From Caenorhabditis remanei (taxonomy: Eukaryota > Nematoda > Chromadorea > Rhabditida > Rhabditidae), in NCBI RefSeq assembly GCF_010183535.1, contig NC_071332.1, positions 13,826,001-13,890,000 of the forward strand: a stretch of 64,000 nucleotides of DNA. Reading direction: 5' to 3'. Shown here one piece after another: positions 24,029 through 34,902 of the stretch. Below the pieces are notes generated by a model. It was given only the letters and a program-made list of their open reading frames with translations. It was not told the DNA's origin and did not search any database. Position 1 is the first letter of the stretch. Each line of letters starts with the position of its first letter. A program made the position numbers and the translations under genes.

Positions 24029-24351
24029 CTAATATTTATTTTCCATAAGAATCGCTTTGAACTCGTCGTGTAACCTGACATTATGCATTTCACAAATCGT
24101 CATTTCACCCATAAACTTTTTCTCTCCTCGATCAATTATTTCTAATGTTTCAACTGTGTCGAAGAATCGCATCTCATCGTAATTCTTCTCGTTTTGGAAG
24201 TTTTTCAGTTCTCGGAGTATCACTTTCTTGATATTTCGACACATTTCCAGACATTCCAACGAGATGTTTGTGTAGCCTGAAATGAAAATACAGAAATAAT
24301 ATTTTTTCGAAGTTCAAAAAAACTTACAATTATCGAAAAACAGTAACCATA

Positions 24352-24378
24352 CAGGGTGCGGCAGAATTACCCGCACAA
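24352..24378 (+). repeat. left terminal inverted repeat of the transposon
   Basis: 27 nt, exact reverse complement of 25629-25655. Confidence 0.95.
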
Positions 24379-24504
24379 AAGTTTGGCGCCATAAAGCAAG
24401 GCGATTGACGCAATTCTGGCGCGCGTATTATTTAAATTTTTGTTAATTATTTCATTTTTTATCATTGTGCCAAATTTCAGATTGATCGGTTTTGTTTTAG
24501 GTAA

Positions 24505-25539
24505 ATGGCACCGCCGAGTCCACATCGCTCTTCTATTTTGAACCTTTTCAAAGCAGGAGTCCCTCCGGTTGACATCATTAAACGGCTCGGAGTCCCAAGT
24601 AGAACCGTCTATGATTCGATTTCTCGTTTCAAAAAGCTTGGCACGTTTTTGGATAGATGTGGGAGAGGCAGAAAACCAACAGTCGTGACTCCAGATCGGA
24701 TTAAAGCTGTGAAAGAGAGAATCAGAAGAAATCCACATCGGAGCATCAGAAAAATGGCGAAAGGTATGAAAATTAGTTCACGTTCGATGGGAAGGATTGT
24801 CAAAGACAAGCTGAAACTTACCTGCTACCGTGTAAGAAAAGCAGCCATTCTCTCGGAAGCTACAACGAAGAAACGGCTCGAAAGGTCAAAAAAGCTCCTT
24901 CAGCGCACGCGCAATGGTGAACACTTGGTGACAGTGTTCTCCGACGAGAAGCTGTTCACGGTACAGGCCGAATTCAATCCTCAAAATCATCGAGTACTAG
25001 CTGAGACATCTGAGGAAGCTTTTGCAAACGGAAAGACCATTCATCAAGCTTCTCATCCCGCTAGTGTGATGGTTTTTGGAGCAGTGTGTGCTGATGGCAA
25101 GTCACCATTGCTTTTTGTCGATCAGGGAGTCAAAATCAATAAAGAAGTCTACATTTCGCAGATTTTGGAAAAGACACTTCTTCCCTGGGCCCAGAAGCAC
25201 TTCAATGGACGTCGCTGGGTGTTCCAACAAGACGGCGCACCAGCACACACTGCCAAGTTGTCGCAACAGTGGTGCGAAACCCATTTCCCTGCGTTCATCC
25301 CGAAGGACGAATGGCCACCGTCCTCGCCAGACCTCAATCCTTTGGACTACTCCATCTGGGGGGTTTTACAAAACAAGGTCAACGCTAAACCCCACTCAAG
25401 TATCGAGGCGCTGAAGAAGACCCTGGTCAAGGAATGGGACGCTTTGTCTCCGGAGTACCTGCGTGCAACCATCGATGCCTACCCTAGACGTCTTCGTGCT
25501 GTCATCGAAAAGAGAGGAGGTCGGATGGAACAAGATTAG
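24505..25539 (+). CDS. transposase, Tc1/mariner superfamily, DD37D catalytic triad
   Basis: 344-residue enzyme that cuts and pastes the surrounding element at TA sites. N-terminal helix-turn-helix (about residues 9-45, with LFKAGVPPVDIIKRLGVPS), a GRGRKPT linker at 53-59 (the GRPR-like AT-hook position) and a second HTH to about 110. Catalytic residues: D147 in FSDEKLF, D243 in QQDGAPAHT and D281 in SPDLNPLDY. 37 residues separate the last two, which defines the DD37D/maT group as against DD34D mariners or DD34E Tc1. Length is normal for the family and there are no stops or frameshifts, so it may be active. It lies antisense to the receptor gene it interrupts. Confidence 0.95.
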   Translation: MAPPSPHRSSILNLFKAGVPPVDIIKRLGVPSRTVYDSISRFKKLGTFLDRCGRGRKPTVVTPDRIKAVKERIRRNPHRSIRKMAKGMKISSRSMGRIVKDKLKLTCYRVRKAAILSEATTKKRLERSKKLLQRTRNGEHLVTVFSDEKLFTVQAEFNPQNHRVLAETSEEAFANGKTIHQASHPASVMVFGAVCADGKSPLLFVDQGVKINKEVYISQILEKTLLPWAQKHFNGRRWVFQQDGAPAHTAKLSQQWCETHFPAFIPKDEWPPSSPDLNPLDYSIWGVLQNKVNAKPHSSIEALKKTLVKEWDALSPEYLRATIDAYPRRLRAVIEKRGGRMEQD

Positions 25540-25628
25540 CTGATAATTGTTGATATGGTCATGAATAAACTTTTTGTTGATTCCCATGGTTTTCTGACTT
25601 TTACTTTTTTAGATATAGCACTTATAGC

Positions 25629-25655
25629 TTGTGCGGGTAATTCTGCCGCACCCTG
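25629..25655 (-). repeat. right terminal inverted repeat of the transposon
   Basis: 27 nt, exact reverse complement of 24352-24378, followed by the TA duplicate. Confidence 0.95.
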
Positions 25656-26678
25656 TATGATAGCCATTAACTCTTCTTTCTCCAGGTTCAATCCAATTAT
25701 CGGAGGAGCAGTTTTGTTGTAAAATGAATCCCAAAAAGGTTCAAAAACTCTGGAAATTCCTATAATTTTGATTCATACTCACTCCTTCTCACCTCATAAT
25801 TTCCTTATTGGATAACTCTTTTCCTTCCACAAATGATCCTTTATAAAACGAAACTATCATTTTCTCATACTGAGTATCATTCAACTTTTCGTAATAATCA
25901 TAATTCTTTATGCAATCGAAAATCGGTGCAATCTGCCATAATTTTGGAATGAAGTTTCGTAAAAGAGCTGACTGAAAATATTAGAATTCGCCGAATATTT
26001 TCTCCTGTCAAGATAGACAAACCTTATCTTTTTCCTCCAGTTTACTTGTGGATGGGAACATAATACTGACCATATTCCACGTCAATTCATAATTCGTTTC
26101 TGTCATTTTAGTCAATTCGTATATATTCATCCATTCCATTATTCCGCCTATATATTTTTCTCTCATTTTTTCGTATCTTTGCCAATTCGGAATTGCAAAA
26201 TCTAAGTTTGCTGTCGTTCGTGGGACTATTTGAGTCTGGAAAGTTTCAAGAAAGTTAAATTTGAATTCAAGAATTCAAACTGACAGATAATAATGATGGT
26301 GGTGAGCTCTCTGAAGAACTTCCAGACGGTGTCATTGGCAGAAAATCAATTGAATTTCTGTCTCGATTTCCTTGGAGTTCTGAGAATCAGAACTACATTT
26401 TTATTATTGGTCAAGTTTTAAAAAACTCACTGTCCGGTGTCATCCCAGTACTAAAACACTTCTCTATCCGACACTTTCTACATGGATGTGATCGTGATTG
26501 TCTTTGTTTACATGTACAATTTATATTCTCTTTTTTGGATTTGAAGTAACGACGGAAGAAAGCGGCACATGCTCTGCAAAATACATAGTAATGAGAGATG
26601 AGAGAACACTATGACTCACCGACAAGAAGTCCCTCCGAAGTGAGGCTCAGATTCTTCGGATCCGCAGATTAGGCACAT

Positions 26679-27873
26679 GAGAGGAGGGGTGAGGAATCTG
26701 CAAACGGATTTATGAAGGTTTTTTCAAAAGTTACGTATGAATGAAAAAGTTCACAAATGCTTACTTTGAAACTTTATGAATTATTTATATTCCAGTTGTC
26801 AAAAAACGTTCCAAGATTTGTTTAAATTCCAAATGGTTTTTATTTAGTTCTTTACCTCGAACTTTGTTTTATTTTCCAATAAGAATTGATATGTTTCAAT
26901 GGTTTAATGGACATGAATAATGTTTCATTGCACCCGACTACTTTTTCACAAAAGCAGAAAACTAATAAACGTTCAAATCAGAGAAAAAACAAAACCAAAA
27001 ACTACAAAGTAGAGTATATAAACGATATGACACATTGAGTATCAACACGTTTTTCATTTTTGGTCAGCAGTCGAAGAGATGAGAGTTTTAGAAAGTCAGA
27101 CACACGGGGAGAAGAAGTGGGTTGGAGTGACGTAGAGAAGATTATATCAGTTGGACGCCATATTGATTATGTGTGACTTTGTTTCCATTAAATAGATTGT
27201 AAAAAGACCAAATTGAAAACTTGAAACTTAATTGGAACATTTTGAATGCCAAATTTTGAAATTCAATTGGAAAACATCATCGAAATGGAGGTGACATGAA
27301 TGAGAACGTGATGTTTTGTAAATTAGAAAAGGCATGATTGAGAAGATAAGTACATCGGTTGAAGGTCAGAGGTACTTGTCGGAGATTCAGAAAGTAGATT
27401 GGAGGGAATGTAACTAAATTGACTAAAATAGATACATTTTAGGGAAGTTTCAGATGAAATAAGTGTATTTGGTACAGAACTTTGCAAGGAAAAACTAGAA
27501 TTCATTGGTTTTTGAAGATTCGTTAGTCGTTACAATTGAACTTATCTTTAATATGGAACCAAAAAGCGATTTCTTGAAACAAAGTTTTAGAGTAACTGAA
27601 GTCATCTCCTCAAAATCAAAACATTTATTGAAGAATAGAGGATTCGATTTTCTGCTCATTTGTCTCGCCAGTACTACAATTTGTTCTGAAATGCTACTCT
27701 CCCGCGGGCATTCAACTATTTGCAACACTTTGTCAATGTTATCAAAAAATTTTCAAGTAAGACCAAAGATTGGCTAATAATAATTTGTATTCTCTCATGA
27801 GTGTCCTAATTCAGAAAAAAAACCAAAGAATTCATTGTTTCTCCAGATAAAATTCAAAAATAAATACAATACA
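26679..27873. other. intergenic region between nhr copies 7 and 8
   Basis: About 1.2 kb, no supported gene. It serves as the upstream region of copy 7 and the 3' flank of copy 8. Confidence 0.5.
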
Positions 27874-29251
27874 TCAATACTTGTTTTCCTTGAGAATCGC
27901 TTTGAAGTCGTCATGTATCCTGACATTGTGCATCTCACAAACCAGCAATTCTTCCATAAATTTCTGCTCTCCTTTCTCTATTATATCCAATGTTTCGACA
28001 GTGTCGAAGAAACGCATTTCATCGTAGTTTCGGTCCGTTTGGTAGTTTTTCAGTTCTCGAAGAATCATTTTTCTGATGTTTCGACACATTTCCAAACACT
28101 CGGAAGATATGTTTATGAATCCTGGAACAAGTAGGTATTGATGAATTTCTTCAAAAAGGTTTAATGTAACTAACCATTATCAAAAAACAATAACCAAAGA
28201 ACCGCCATCAATTCCTCTTTTTCCAAATTCAATCCAACTATCGGAGGGACCGTTTTTGTATAGAATGAACCCCAATATGGTTCAAATATTCTAAAAAATT
28301 CTAGAACATATTATAAATATGTTTTCTAAATATCCTACCTCACAATCTCTTTTTTCGTCAATTCTTTCCCTTTCTCAAATGATCCGTCATAAAATTCGAC
28401 CATCATGTTTTTATGATCTTCTTCTTTCGTGTTTTCATAAAATTCCGGATTTTCTATGCAATCGAAAATAGGTACAATCATCCAAAATTTCATATGAAAG
28501 TTCCGTAATAGAGCTGCCTGAAATCTATAAAATAGTTACCATTTTCATATTTTCTGGACTAACCTTATCAGATTCCTCTAGTTTTCTGGTAGAAGGGAAC
28601 ATAGAAATGACCATATTCCATGTCAATTCAATATCTATTTTAGTCAAAGAGGTTAAATCATAAATATTCATATCGTATGTTATTCCACCAACTTCTCGTC
28701 TCATCCTGTTGAATTGTTTCCAGTTTGAATATGCGAATTCTAAATTAGATGTAGCTCGGGAAATTATTCGAGCCTAAAAAAAAGAGCGATTCAAAAGTAA
28801 ACTCTTTCGACGGAAACTAACGGTAAGTAAAGACGGTGGACTGCTTGGAGAGCAGCTTCCAGATGGTATCATTTGTAGATGATCCATTGTGTTTCTGTCT
28901 CGACCACCTTGAATTTCTGAAAGCAAAAAATTTATGGGCAATGCCACGTTTGAAGGTTTTTGAATCAACATTTTTCAAAATCTGAAAAAAGAACTCACTT
29001 TCAGGTGTCATTCCAATCTTCAAACATTTCTCAACTCGACACTTTCTACATGGATGTGATTTTATTGTTCTCTCTTTACATGTACACTTTTTGGACACTT
29101 TTTTGGAATGAAAATATCGTCGGAAGAAGGCTGCACACGCTCTTAAAATGAGTGTATTCAATAGAAAACTGCAAATCAGAAGGTGAACTTACCGACAACA
29201 AATTCCTCCAAAATGTGGTTCACCTTCCGGTGCCCCGCATATTAGACACAT
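27874..29251 (-). CDS. nuclear hormone receptor, copy 8
   Basis: 349 residues, seven exons: 29251-29193, 29141-28999, 28916-28822, 28773-28564, 28517-28339, 28290-28175, 28121-27874. DNA-binding domain CLIC...CRAC and CTC...CRKCRVEKC; the hinge contains GSCSPSSPPS. The ligand-binding domain has LWLLFFDNG and ends HNVRIHDDFKAILKENKY. Closest to copy 7, with which it forms the minus-strand pair; unlike copy 7 it is intact. It is the leftward-reading first gene of that pair and has the AGATCAAAAGGTCT element about 400 nt upstream. Confidence 0.9.
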
Positions 29252-30327
29252 TTGCTGAAATTATTTAAAGAGTTGAGAGAAAAATGAGTTTTTGAGAGAT
29301 TTAATCATAAAAGAGTATCAAAAATAGTGATGTGCACAAAAAACGGGTGCCCGCAGCTCAAGGAAATTCAAAAAAAAATCATAAAACATGAATTCATTTT
29401 CCGAGTTGTTGACATGGAAACAAATGAAATGACTCATTTCGTTTCTCTTTGTTTTGCAAAGAGGGTGCATTTATTTGCCAGGTTTTATGTGTCTGTTTCG
29501 ATGGTCAGACAACAGAATTTAGTTAAAAAAAACAACATTGTGGAAAAATAAAAAACTATATAAATTTTTGCAATATTAATTCCTGGAAACATTTTGAAAA
29601 AACGAACGACGAACAGAAAAAAAAAGTTCTCCAATGCTCAAAAAACAGACCTTTTGATCTCTATTTGCAATATTTCAAACACTTTTCTTTCCGATCGAAA
29701 AGAGAGATTCAGACCGAGAAAAAAGGAGAGAGTGCATATAGACTGAAGAATAGTTTTTGAGAGAGAAAGAGGAATGACGTGGGGTGCAGATGCTATCAGG
29801 ATGGTCTTTTATTTACTAGCGGTTTTTTTTGGGAGGACAGTTCAACGGTTAATAATTTAATAATTGGCTTTATCCTGTTTCAGCTCAAATAAGTATGAAT
29901 GGATTTTGAGTTTGGTTGAGTATCAACTTTATTTCGAGAGCAACGAAAATAAATAGTCAATCGAGGGAGTGTCACACCTTATCAAAACAAATTACATACA
30001 ATTTCTGGCAAAATTTAAATATAATAATAAGAAGACAGTGCAACACCCGAATGTATCTATTTGAACGCAAGACGGTTATAAATGACACACGGGTGTATGT
30101 AAACGAAGGATCGAACATTCATTTCACGGAGATGTCTCATGTTGATTCGAGGGAAGTGCCCTTCTCAGTACATAAGATTGTAACAGATTAGAACCAGACG
30201 CATTATTTCATACAAGGAAATTCTCTAACTCTTTGTCGGTTTCTGACATGTAAATCAGGAATAAATGTGGTCTCGAACGTTCTTTCTGGATCAAATCACA
30301 AAATGTTCATTCACGAACTCATGAGTT
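29252..30327. other. intergenic region upstream of nhr copy 8
   Basis: About 1.1 kb, no accepted gene. A 91-codon frame at 29916-30191 has no recognisable similarity or splice support. Confidence 0.45.
29647..29660 (-). promoter_or_regulatory. candidate nhr upstream element AGATCAAAAGGTCT
   Basis: Exact 14-nt match on the minus strand to 12297-12310, in the same orientation relative to its gene (copy 8). Confidence 0.4.
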
Positions 30328-31040
30328 CTAGTAACCCATCAAAAACAGGGAATCGTTAACAAATAAATACAAAATAAGAGATACCAGAATTGGGAAGAGA
30401 AAACCAAGCGTGAAGATGATTGAATTCTGACGAGTCATTCTGGAAACAAGATAGCTTTGAACTCCGGTGACTTTGTTGTCATTATTCTCGTCGTCGGAGC
30501 TTTGATCCACATCGTCGTTAGATTCTGTGCTTTCGTTTGCTACCTGAAAAAACTGAAAACTTCTAAATTATCTAGGACGTATTCATACCAAAGTTTCCGT
30601 TTTTCCTAACTCATCTTTCTTTTTCTGATACTCCTCACTCAACTCGATCGCTCCGTTTTTAGCGAATTTGAACATTCCTGGATTGGATTTTTGCAAGAAT
30701 CTAAACATCATTTCACGGTATTCAACAGTCATAGTCCTTTCTTTACGTTCCTGAATTGCAAAAATATTCTTACTGGAGTTAGAGATGGCTACAGATCCAA
30801 TGAAGCTATAAAAAGGACTTTCCGAGTCCCACTTACTTCACGCTCCTTGCAAATTAACATACACTCGTTCAGCGCTTTTCTAATGATTTCATTGATTTTG
30901 GCATCTCTGAACATCTGAAACAGACATTCTTTCTGAACTTTTATTTAATGAAATCATACCTTGATTTTCAGATCATCACTCAATCCAACATAATGAAAAA
31001 TTGATTGGAAGGCCTTATTCTTTTCAGCATCGTGCATCAT
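30328..31040 (-). CDS. tail-anchored small membrane protein, family shared with 33154 and 35580 genes
   Basis: 178 residues, exons 31040-30960, 30914-30837, 30750-30589 and 30543-30328. The N-terminal half is helical and charged, with a motif FHYVGLSDDLKIK then MFRDAKINEIIRKAL across a phase-0 intron. The genes at 33154-34087 and 35580-36099 have the same arrangement. A Ser/Asn/Asp acidic linker (residues about 108-130) leads to one C-terminal hydrophobic segment (IIFTLGFLFPILVSLILYLF) and a nine-residue end, typical of a tail-anchored protein facing the cytosol. No known domain was recognised. It sits apart from the main array, on the same strand. Confidence 0.75.
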
Positions 31041-31707
31041 CTTTGAATGTCAGTTGATAGTTTGAATATCAGTAGAAACAACAAAACCGGTAATTTTCAT
31101 TTCTGTGGAAAAGCTACGTGGCAAAACTGCATTTTGTCATATTGTGATGTTTATTGGTGAGGTCACGAGAGTAATTGAGAGTTTGAGAAACATTTTCATT
31201 TTGTAAAATAAGTTTTTTTAAGTATGAGATAATCCACGGAACTGTGGATCTCTCATAACACTATTTGTAATCTGTTGCGATTTGAGAATCAGAATATACA
31301 GCGATGAAAATGAAACACAATGTGCTCAATATGTAGACCGAAAGGTATACTGTATTTTACGTGACTATTTCCAAAAAGTCAGATTAGAGCAACTTGACTA
31401 CAAACACTGATTAGTTGAAAACGTTAAGGAATTTCAAAAAAACTTCCTGCTGGGTACTGTTTCGTGTTGGAAAACTTCTTCTAGAAAATGAGAATGATTC
31501 ATTTGACATTTTCTCTCTAACACTTTTGTATCCCTTCCCTTCCTTTCTGTGACTAAACTTTTGAATTTTGAGATATTATCAAGGAGAAATGGGCGGAAGA
31601 CAACGAGCTAAGGAAAATTGCTACAAATAGGAGTTGAGAGAACTGGGAAGTCACAAAGCTCTCTATTTGGGCTAACATCATTGTTTCTAGTTTTCTGATA
31701 TCTGAAA
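31041..31707. other. intergenic region, divergent upstream DNA
   Basis: About 0.67 kb between genes pointing away from each other. No open frames of note; presumably promoters of both. Confidence 0.5.
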
Positions 31708-32898
31708 ATGATTTATTTCTTTGCTCTCATAGCGATTTAATCTGTATTCGTGATCCAAGATGCACCATCTCCTCGAATAGAAGTGCATCTGACTGGAAAA
31801 GCTCTAGTGGAGCACATCAACAAGGTCCAATCATCTTGGGTGGCTGAATACACTGAAATTTCGGAATCTGAGAAGAAGTCTAAAGTTATGGACTCAAGAT
31901 ATGCCAATCCATCTTTGGATGAAGATGATTCATATGTCCTCCGCAATCAACGTATTTTACCAAGTATCCCAACCACATTCGATGCTCGTACAAACTGGCC
32001 GAAATGCAATTCTATCAAAATGGTTCGTGATCAGTCTAACTGTGGTTCGTGTTGGGCATTTGGAGCAGCTGAAGTTATCTCTGATCGTATATGCATTCAT
32101 TCAAATGGAAAGGAACAACCTGTGATTTCCGCTGAAGATATTCTCACTTGTTGTGGCAAATCGTGTGGTAACGGATGTCAAGGAGGACAAGGGTTGGAGG
32201 CTATGAAATTTTGGACAACTTACGGAGCAGTAACCGGAGGAGATTATAAAGGTGATGGATGTAAACCGTATTCATTTGCTCCATGTAGTAATTGTGTGGA
32301 GTCAAAGACAACACCTTCGTGTCAAAGTAAATGTCAGTCCACGTATACGGTAACAAACTATAAAGGAGATAAACATTACGGTAAGAATGAAGGAAAGGTC
32401 ACGGAGAGACACAAACATTTAGAATGTCTGATTTCTTATAACTCTAACCTTAATTGAGAAATAATTTCAAAATTAAATTAAATCTTTTCTTCAGGTACTT
32501 CTGCTTACCGTCTCGATACTTCTTCTAACGCCGTTCCAATCATCCAAAACGAGATCTACCAGAATGGACCTGTCGAAGTTGCATACACTGTATACGATGA
32601 TTTCTACCATTACAAATCGGGAGTATATCATCATGTAACTGGAAAAGATACAGGAGGTCACGCCGTAAAAATCATCGGATGGGGAACCGAGAAAGGAGTC
32701 GATTACTGGCTTGTCACCAACTCATGGGGTACTTCTTTCGGAGATAAAGGATTTTTCAAGATCAGAAGAGGAACGAACGAGTGTGGAATCGAGTCGAATG
32801 TGGTAGCTGGAATGGCTAAAGTTGGAAATGGATCAGGAGAAAATTCATTTGGTTTTGTGGCTGGTTTAATGATGTTGATTGTCTATTATTTTGTTTGA
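31708..32898 (+). CDS. cathepsin B-like cysteine protease with in-frame stop in the signal peptide
   Basis: Papain-fold peptidase, cpr-type, exons 31708-32380 and 32495-32898. The propeptide is followed by the mature enzyme: [15 protein letters not shown] holds the active-site Cys, [11 protein letters not shown] the His and LVTNSWG the Asn. The occluding-loop region lacks the His-His pair of true cathepsin B (APCSNC at that place), so exopeptidase activity is doubtful. The C-terminus runs about 25 residues past the usual end and finishes in a hydrophobic stretch ([16 protein letters not shown]), like a membrane or GPI signal. Codon 11 (31738-31740) is TAA, inside a signal peptide [23 protein letters not shown]. 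Everything downstream is open and well conserved, so this is a very young null allele, an unrecognised 5' exon, or a base error. AATAAA is at 32970. Confidence 0.85.
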
Positions 32899-33153
32899 AA
32901 CATTATTTAACGCACGGTGCACATGTTGAGAACTGTTGATGAATCTATTGATGAATTATGATTTCGTCCAATAAAATGACAGAAATCCATTCTTATAGAG
33001 TGAAAAAATCGGTGGTTTTCGAATAATTCATTGCGTGATCAGATGAACTGTTGAAAGACAAAAAAAGAGTGAAAAGAGAGAGATAGAAGAATTCTGGCTG
33101 GAGATGAAGTTTCTCGAAGACATCAGATAATTGCAACAGAAGTAGGTGCCTTC

Positions 33154-34087
33154 TCATTGAAACCCTGAAACATCTGTGGATATAAAACTAATCACAGAAA
33201 AGATTTTAACCTCTGGCTTTGGTTTTTCAGCAGAAGTGTCCCTCGTGAGTTTGGTGTCAAGATGCTCAACAGATGCAGTGGTTTCTGAAGAATCAGGTCG
33301 AGAATTGTCTTCGGAGTCCTTTTCAACCGTGTCGTTCTCTTTCAACCCCGGGACAGTTGCTTGTTGCATCAACTTTTTCTTTTTCTTATTCTCCCGACTT
33401 CTTTTATTTCTCTCTTTCTTCTTTTCAGCTATTTCGTGAGCTTCCGAATCCAACTTCTCCACATCTGGAATCTCCGAAAGCATAGCTGTTAAATTATCAG
33501 TTCCCATTAGTTGCTTATGCAATTCCTCTGCCTCTTTTGGTTTCATATTCCATTCTTTTTTGTATCTTTTCACCATTTGAGTCACCACGAATTTTCGCAA
33601 TTTCATTTCAGAAGGATCAGTTGTGTCATGAGGAGTTCCAAGAAGTAATTCATCCAAGATATCGTTTGCCACACTGGCACTTCCAAGCAATTCCAGAAGA
33701 TCTGCACATGCTGTCTGGAAATAATGAATTCGGGATCTGTGTTTTTTGAAAGCTAAAACTGCAAAAAATAGCAGACTATGTAGCCTTTAATCATGAAGCT
33801 TGAATCTTCACTTACATTATCTTGTTTAATAATTCCGCGACGCTTCAACACTTTACAAACACCCACATATATCAATTGCATACACCTTTCGCTGAATTTC
33901 ATCTGAAAATACGATATTTTTCAAACTAATTTTATCCTGCTTGATACCTGATTATATTGCTCTTTTGAAAATCCGGATATCACGCAGATTTCAAGAAACT
34001 GGGCTCTCAATTTTCTGAAAAGTTCTAAGGATTCAAATCTGAGAAAGACGTGTTCTGAAATGTTTTTCGAACATACTTGGAAGACAT
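33154..34087 (-). CDS. Lys-rich-tailed protein of the local array, unknown function
   Basis: Exons 34087-34077, 34014-33948, 33902-33816 and 33714-33154, 241 residues if read to the first stop. A possible last 37-nt intron (33201-33165) would give an end at about 33126 (PEMFQGFNEKAPTSVAII) instead. The first part (FLEICVISGFSKEQYNQ, then MKFSERCMQLIYVGVCKVL after an intron) aligns in layout with 30328-31040 and 35580-36099. The C-terminal third holds AEKKKERNKRSRENKKKKK, identical to that block in 34426-34857 and similar in 36414-38192, followed by an acidic Ser/Thr/Glu tail. No catalytic motif. The basic block could be a nuclear signal or nucleic-acid contact. Confidence 0.7.
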
Positions 34088-34425
34088 CAATAGTTTTGGT
34101 TAGCTCGATTGTCCCTGAAGAGTAAAATTTGGAAGACTGAAACTACACGTAATGAGAAAAAGAGAAAGCAGGGCAGACGCCAGGGTCATGGTCAGTGCAA
34201 GTCGAAATTATTAACGATTTTCTGTAATTTTTTTTTAATCGCGCCAATACTCTCATAAATGGTTGGGATCCAGCACATAGACCGGATCTTATAAAGTATT
34301 CGGCAAAAATTTTTATAAAAAGAAACAATATTTTATTTAGCACAAAAAGTTGACAGATGAATCTTGAAAACTATGCTTGAGAAAACAAGTTTTATTAGAA
34401 GACAAGACGTGAACAGTGATCATGG

Positions 34426-34857
34426 TTAGTCGTTGATGTTTCTGATCTGAAAATTAAGCAAATGAATACTGTAAAATAGACTGAAAGACACTTACTTCGT
34501 CAGATCTATTGGCATCTGAATCCATCTTTTTCACAGCTTCTGCCTCCTTCTGAATCAACTTCTTTTTTTTCTTATTCTCTCGGCTTCTTTTGTTTCTCTC
34601 CTTCTTCTTTTCAGCCATTTCCAAAGCTTTTGGATCCAACTCTTCAACTTTCTCCTTCAAATTGCACTTTTTCTTCATCTCTTTCTCCAATCTCTCCTCT
34701 TCTGCATAAACAGCTTTTTGTTTTTCGTACCATGCCATTTGTTTCTTGCGGAACTCTTCATCAGTTTCCATTTTTCTTCTGAATCCTTCCGGGTCCAACA
34801 ACATCATCGATACAACAGCGATACTTTCGAGATATTCATCATTTATCATTGTCTCAC
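34426..34857 (-). CDS. 5'-truncated member of the Lys-rich-tail family
   Basis: The main exon begins at a TTTCAG acceptor (exon from about 34857; first Met 34849). It reads through TMINDEYLESIAVV, a charged helix and the block AEKKKERNKRSRENKKKKK, to RSDE. A short last exon with IRNIND and stop 34426 follows if the GTAAG...TTTTCAG intron is used; unspliced the frame ends at 34454. TMxxEYxE corresponds to an internal exon (RTMTVEYREMM) of 30328-31040, so N-terminal exons are missing. A MITE-like repeat begins about 45 nt upstream, where they would be. It may be a decayed gene or a short isoform starting at 34849. Confidence 0.55.
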
Positions 34858-34902
34858 TGAAATATTTTTCTTATTTTAGTGTAATTTGTGTACTATGAAA
34901 AA

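Larger units (their letters stand above)
24352..25655 (+). mobile_element. Tc1/mariner-superfamily DNA transposon, maT-like (DD37D), intact
   Basis: The 1304-bp element is bounded by perfect 27-nt terminal inverted repeats starting CAGGGTGCGGCAGAATTACC and is flanked by TA on both sides (24350-24351, 25656-25657), the target duplication of this superfamily. It contains a single uninterrupted transposase gene on the + strand. Perfect ends and an intact gene indicate a recent insertion. Its G+C content is higher than the surrounding gene. Confidence 0.95.
24029..26678 (-). pseudogene. nuclear hormone receptor, copy 7, interrupted by a transposon in an exon
   Basis: Exons on the minus strand: 26678-26620, 26573-26431, 26379-26285, 26235-26023, 25971-25793, then an exon running 25749-25658 and 24351-24328 that is split by the 1304-bp element at 24352-25655, and the last exon 24276-24029. 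Ignoring the element and one copy of the duplicated TA, the split exon is 116 nt and the last exon 248 nt, exactly as in the paralogues, and the frame is open for 350 codons. The DNA-binding domain is normal for the family (CLIC...CRAC, CTC...CRKCRIEKC). The insertion falls between the MAII and WLLFFDN segments of the ligand-binding domain. As it stands the gene should not give a full receptor unless the element is lost or spliced out. Confidence 0.88.

Noticed and set aside
24367..25587. Minus-strand frames inside the transposon
   Set aside because: Shadows of the transposase gene on the opposite strand.
29916..30191. 91-codon + strand frame in the spacer upstream of nhr copy 8
   Set aside because: No similarity, no splice partners, and composition like the surrounding non-coding DNA.
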